From contig NC_045134.1 in NCBI RefSeq assembly GCF_007655135.1, forward strand, positions 26,312,568 through 26,376,567: 64,000 nucleotides of DNA. Reading direction: 5' to 3'. The DNA is from Punica granatum. Taxonomy: Eukaryota > Streptophyta > Magnoliopsida > Myrtales > Lythraceae. Under the pieces are notes generated by a model. The model saw nothing but the letters and a program-made list of their open reading frames with translations. It ran no database searches and was not told the origin of the DNA. Position numbers and translations under genes: made by a program. Shown here piece after piece: positions 59,676-64,000 of this stretch; within the stretch, counting starts at the first letter, position 1; each line of letters begins with the position of its first letter.

Positions 59676-61521
59676 TCAGGGTTCTAACCCAGATTCCAAA
59701 TGATGCTCAGCCCAAAGAGACTGCATTGCTAAACCATTGAGAATGCAAAAGACCTCAGCAGATCTTGGGTGCAATGGATCAGCAGCTAAGAACTTGTGCA
59801 GTTCATTCTCTACTCTGACCCAAATATATGCAGCTTCTTTCTCCAACTTTTTATCCTTGACCAAATTTCGAACTTCAATGGCTTCTTCCCACCTATCCAA
59901 ACTGGAATAAATGTTCGAGAGGAGTATGTAATACCAATTATCATTGGGCTCAAGTTCTGCTAGCTTCCTCACCGAGAGCTCAGCGAGCTCTACATTCAAG
60001 TGGATTCTAGAAGCATGAAACAAGGAACCCCATATAACTGCATTGGGCTCCATCTCCATCTGGGATACAATCTCGTGGGCATCCTTCAATCTTCCCGATC
60101 GGCAAAATAGGTCCACTAAACAAACATAATGTTCTATTTCAGTGCTAATTCCATAATCTTCCCTCATACTTCTGAAAAGCTTGAGACCTGTCTCAACGAG
60201 ACCACCACACCTACATGCAGTGAATGCACCAACGAATGTTATATTATTCGGTTTCAGATCAGTCTCCATCATCTGCTTGTACAGAGCAAATGCATCTTCT
60301 GGCAATCCATTCTTTGCGAGGCCAACAATCATAGAATTCCAAGTGACAACATCTTTCCAGGGAATCTTCTTAAATATTTGGAAAGCCTTGCTTATGTTTC
60401 CACATTTTGAATACATGCTCAGTAGAACAGAAGCCACATGGGTGTCAGAAGCCAACTCTTGACTCTCAACATAGCGACCGATTTGTTCACTTAATTCAAC
60501 GGAGCCTGAATCAGCACAAACAGACAAAACACTCACCAATGCAACATCCTTCGGCTGTATCTTCTCCTCTCTCAAGCGATCAAAAAGCCCCAGTGCCTCA
60601 CTCAGTGCCCCATTTTGGGCATAACCCGCAATCATAGCCCTCTATGAAACAATATCTCTTGTTTTCATCTTGTCAAACTCTAAACGTGTGTCATCAACAG
60701 CTCCACATTTCTCCAACAAGGCAGTTGAAAGTATCATATCACGCTGAATAATGTTATCATCGATATACTTCTTGATGCTCAACCCCGTCTTCAGGTCACC
60801 AACCTTAGCACAAACTGACAGTACAGACACCGGAGTTCTCTCATTTGGACAGCATTTCTCATCCTTCATCCTTTCAAATAAACTCAACCCCTCACGGTAA
60901 TACCCGTTGTGTGCATAACATGAAATGATCGAATTCCATTATGCAATACCCCTGCTAGGCATCTCATCAAAGAGCCTCCTTGCCTTCGATACATCCCCGC
61001 ACTTCGAATATGCAGAGATCAAACAGTTACATGCAATCGGATCCTTCACCATCATACTATCAAAGATCCTTTCAGCAAAACTCAGATCACCAGCCTTCGA
61101 ATAGAAGTCAATCAAAGCAGTCTGAACATAAGAATCCGAAGATAACCCACGCTTAATCGCCAGAGAATGAACCTCTCTTCCCAAATCGAATTCCAGCAAC
61201 GAGGCACACGACCTAATAACAGGTGGAAATGTGAAAGAATCTACACCGGCATCGATACGAAGCATCAGTTCAAACACCCTGACAGCTTCTTTATATGAAG
61301 AAATGCTCGAATATGCAGAAATTAACGAATTGTACAAGGTCTGATCTGCATCATGAATCAGCCGAAACTTTGCGGGCGTAATCGACTAATCTCGCGCTGA
61401 GCAATCTCTTCGCGAGATTCGGGGAGAAATAAGGGAACCCAGTGATGATCAGAGAGTGGGCCCGCTTGAAGTGGTCAGCATGTTCCACAACATGAAGCGA
61501 TATCATCATGTTGCGTTCCAT
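59676..61521 (-). pseudogene. Broken PPR gene (PLS class, E-type C-terminus)
   Basis: Read on the minus strand from the ATG at 61521, the translation is a PPR N-terminus (MERNMMISLHVVEHADHFKR, AHSLIITGFPYFSPNLAKRL, ARKV). A frameshift lies near 61362-61371, with 2 bases missing or 1 extra. A long single frame then runs to 59676, interrupted by TAA at 60939-60941 (GIA*WNSIIS) and TAG at 60642-60644 (DIVS*RAMIAGY, where a Trp is expected). Near 60708 about three residues are missing in a YSKCG-type motif (ALLEKCGAVDD). The repeats (FHSYVQTALIDFYSKAGD type, VVTWNSMIVGLAKNG) and the E motif region (YILLSNIYSSLDRWEEA, AAYIWVRVENELHKF) are otherwise clear. Intact length would have been about 615 residues. 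Such proteins normally bind organelle RNA and guide editing or splicing. The multiple lesions argue for a pseudogene, not a sequencing slip. Confidence 0.88.
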
Positions 61522-64000
61522 CAGAGATTCATTAAATAGGAAAGTCTCAAACTTGCAGGGCTATCTGTGTTTCCGAGGGTCGAACAACCTCCCGGCGTGA
61601 AGGGCAGTGAATGATTTAGATTGAGATCATCGAAGTAGATCAACGCTCGAGACCTTCTCCTCAATGGAAGCGGAAGACTAGCCGTTGGAAGTGGCAGGGG
61701 CGCGAAAATTCAAATAGCCGTTAGGACGTGCAAAGGAACTAACGCCCAACGATGTTATGGCGCCCAATGTTTTATGGCATTATTTAATATTGTGAATAAA
61801 TGTAAATATAAATAAACAATTGATACTCCGGAGATATAAATAAATATATCTTATTTTATTTTATATTATATTATTTTTTAAGATGATTCTTCGTATTGGA
61901 ACTACTCATTTATTTTATTAAGTCCAACCTCATTACAAATAAACTTTTTTATTATCTTTCTACTTTTTAAGAAAAAAATTAAAACGAATAAATAAAAAGA
62001 AAAAAATAAATACACATCTTACATTTTCATCCATGTCTATCTCCTTATTCATTTTTTTTCTATATTGGAAACTGGCTATAAATCATATAAATTGTATAGT
62101 TATAAAGTAATCATGATCAAAACAATATAAATACTTATTTTGATATGTTTCGTTTATAAGCCGTGCAACGCTCGACGAAAGCCGTTATGCGTATACAAAT
62201 ACTTCGACGAATCGAGAATTGCCAACGATCCTATAATTTAGATGTAGACCGGTTGGAGGGAAGGTAGGAAGAAACTTCACTTCTAATTTGAATATTCTTC
62301 TTATATTGTGTGAATTAAAGCATCATATCAGTTTCATTCATGGATTGAGGATGCGATCGGTTGCAAAAAGTAAATATCTATTGATAATAAATCATCAATC
62401 AATCGATATTAATTAATTTATTTGAGGTTTAGATGATTCATAATTGAGCAAAGCACTGCGTGGACGAAGCAGAAGCTCGAGTTTTTCCTTCTGCTTTTTT
62501 TTTGACCTTTTTTTAATGAAAATGTCAATTCTTCCAAAACTATCCATAAAGAAATAATAAAGTTAATTGACAACTATTAAATAAATAAAAGTTAAAGGGT
62601 AATGATGTAATATCAACTTCATTTATAATTACATACTTCCAACTCCTCCTCCCACGATTCTCTCTCTCTCCCCGCTCTCTCTCATCTCTTTAACGTGTTT
62701 CATCTCTCTCTCTCGTTCCTCTCTACACAATAATATACTCTTCTTTTCTATCAATTTTTCAAAATCGATAATTTTGACAAGATTAATATATATATCATTT
62801 AAAAATATTTCGCATGCATTACTTTAATTATTAAACTAAAATAATTTTAAATTTTACACATAGCGTGGGTTACGCTCTTTTTTTTTTTTAATGAGTGCGG
62901 GTCACGCTCGCTCTCTATATATATATATATATAGATAAATGCCCCTGTAAAAAAGAGCTCTTCCCTCTTTGACTGAGACTATTTTAATTTAAATGTTTTA
63001 TTTGGAATTTGATCGTGTATATTCTTCAAGGAAGTGAGAAACAATGAATCCCAATGCATGGGAGCCCACGAAGATGATAAGAATATTCCTTTACCTACAT
63101 ATATAATATAAATATATAAATATATATGTGTGTATATGTGCATAGAAATTTCTAAGTAATAGCAATTATAGTCAAGACTGCTACTTTCTTATGACTGAAA
63201 TTTGCTTCTTGCACAAGAAACGGGAAGGAAAGCGTTTTATGTAGGATTCGGTTTTATTGGATTCTTTCTGATCTTTGTGCTTGAAAGTGTGCAAGTTTTA
63301 CGCAAAGTGCATGCAGAAAACTATATATAGACAATGAAAGAACATGAAATGATCGGATTCGCGCGGAGCTGATCGATGTTGAAAGAAAATTCGGGCAACT
63401 CTTTAAAGCAGAGCTACTTCCTATATGAAAAATTTATACTCGAGAGCTACTAAGCATTGAGTTTCTTTGAATCTCGCATGTTTCCGCTTCCATATCCAAA
63501 AGCATAACTCGAAATATAAAAGGGTTCCATGAGCAATATTATGCTGATTGTCATAGCGAAGAATGTGAGATCCAAGTAATTTCTTTTCATGATTGAACTC
63601 GGTACGATTAGAATCAGATACACGTGGTTTGAAGATCGATTCGAAATCTGATGGTCGAGGTTTCTCCCGAAGAAATCCAACACTAATAATCAATTTAAAA
63701 ATCTTCTTAAATTTAAAGTTTCACTCACAATAGTATGAATTTTTATAATTACACGATACGATATCCACCGTTTATTTAATAGATGTGAGTGAAATTTCGA
63801 ATTAGGAGGATTTTTAAGTACACCGCTTAATACGATTTAGCCTTTTTGAATTAATAAAGGAGGCGAATGTTGATTTCGACGGTTCGTCGTGCTAACTGAT
63901 AGTTTTAAATAAATCGGTCAACGCTCAGCGGTTAATCAGTACACGTGTGTCTGCGTTAGCACGAAGCTTCTTAGAACGTAGCCGCATCAAACGATTCCTT
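61522..64000. other. Right-hand spacer, no gene seen
   Basis: It starts with the likely PPR upstream region, then is mostly AT-rich. CT runs lie near 62660-62720 and TA runs near 62916-62935 and 63100-63130. The open frames at 63421-63693 are unsupported. A fragment reading AAGCCGTGCAACGCTCGACG near 62158 resembles part of a dispersed repeat. Confidence 0.45.

Noticed and set aside
60129..60637. Plus-strand frames in the PPR locus
   Set aside because: Antisense to recognisable PPR repeats.
59676..61521. An intact spliced PPR gene
   Set aside because: Removing the two stops and the frameshift by introns would require cutting inside conserved repeats, and no suitable GT-AG pairs stand out.

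Overview
The window is nuclear DNA of a land plant, most likely a eudicot. It has GT-AG introns, plant-only families (class I TCP, PRE-type HLH, RLCK-VII kinases, PPR, MAG2/RINT1) and AT-rich spacers full of microsatellites and small transposons. I cannot name the species from sequence alone. Gene identities rest on recalled family features. Exon models were built by hand from frame continuity and splice sites, and every coding model reported as intact closes in frame.

Layout. 1-9 kb: a TCP14-like gene (+), a gene-poor spacer with class I TCP consensus motifs, then an HVA22/REEP-like gene (+). 9.7-13.2 kb: the ribosomal protein S9 (uS4) gene (+) with a telo-box/site II promoter, then a tandem duplication whose first copy is split by a 480-bp solo-LTR-like insertion, then a MITE. 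13.8-14.3 kb: a PRE-type HLH gene (-). 18.2-21.7 kb: a four-exon MAG2/RINT1-like tethering gene (-). 22-34 kb: mostly repeats (tandem duplications, a MULE-type MITE, a foldback element, a LINE RNase H remnant, an LTR-like segment, a SINE-like segment). 34.4-35.1 kb: a second PRE gene (+).

39.4-42.6 kb: a 3.1-kb Mutator-like element with perfect 9-bp target duplications and ~730-bp inverted repeats. It encloses pieces of several host genes and no visible transposase, so it is a Pack-MULE. This is the most unusual structure in the window.

43-57 kb is the gene-dense part: two tandem RLCK-VII kinases (+), a secreted-type aldose 1-epimerase (-) and an 18-exon ABCA half-transporter (-). 59.7-61.5 kb holds a PPR gene broken by one frameshift and two in-frame stops. 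The last 2.4 kb has no recognisable gene.

There is no operon-like organisation. One plausible functional link is that class I TCP proteins act through GTGGGNCCAC/GGGCCC-type sites, and such sites lie near the TCP gene, upstream of one PRE gene and in the S9 promoter. That link is inference.
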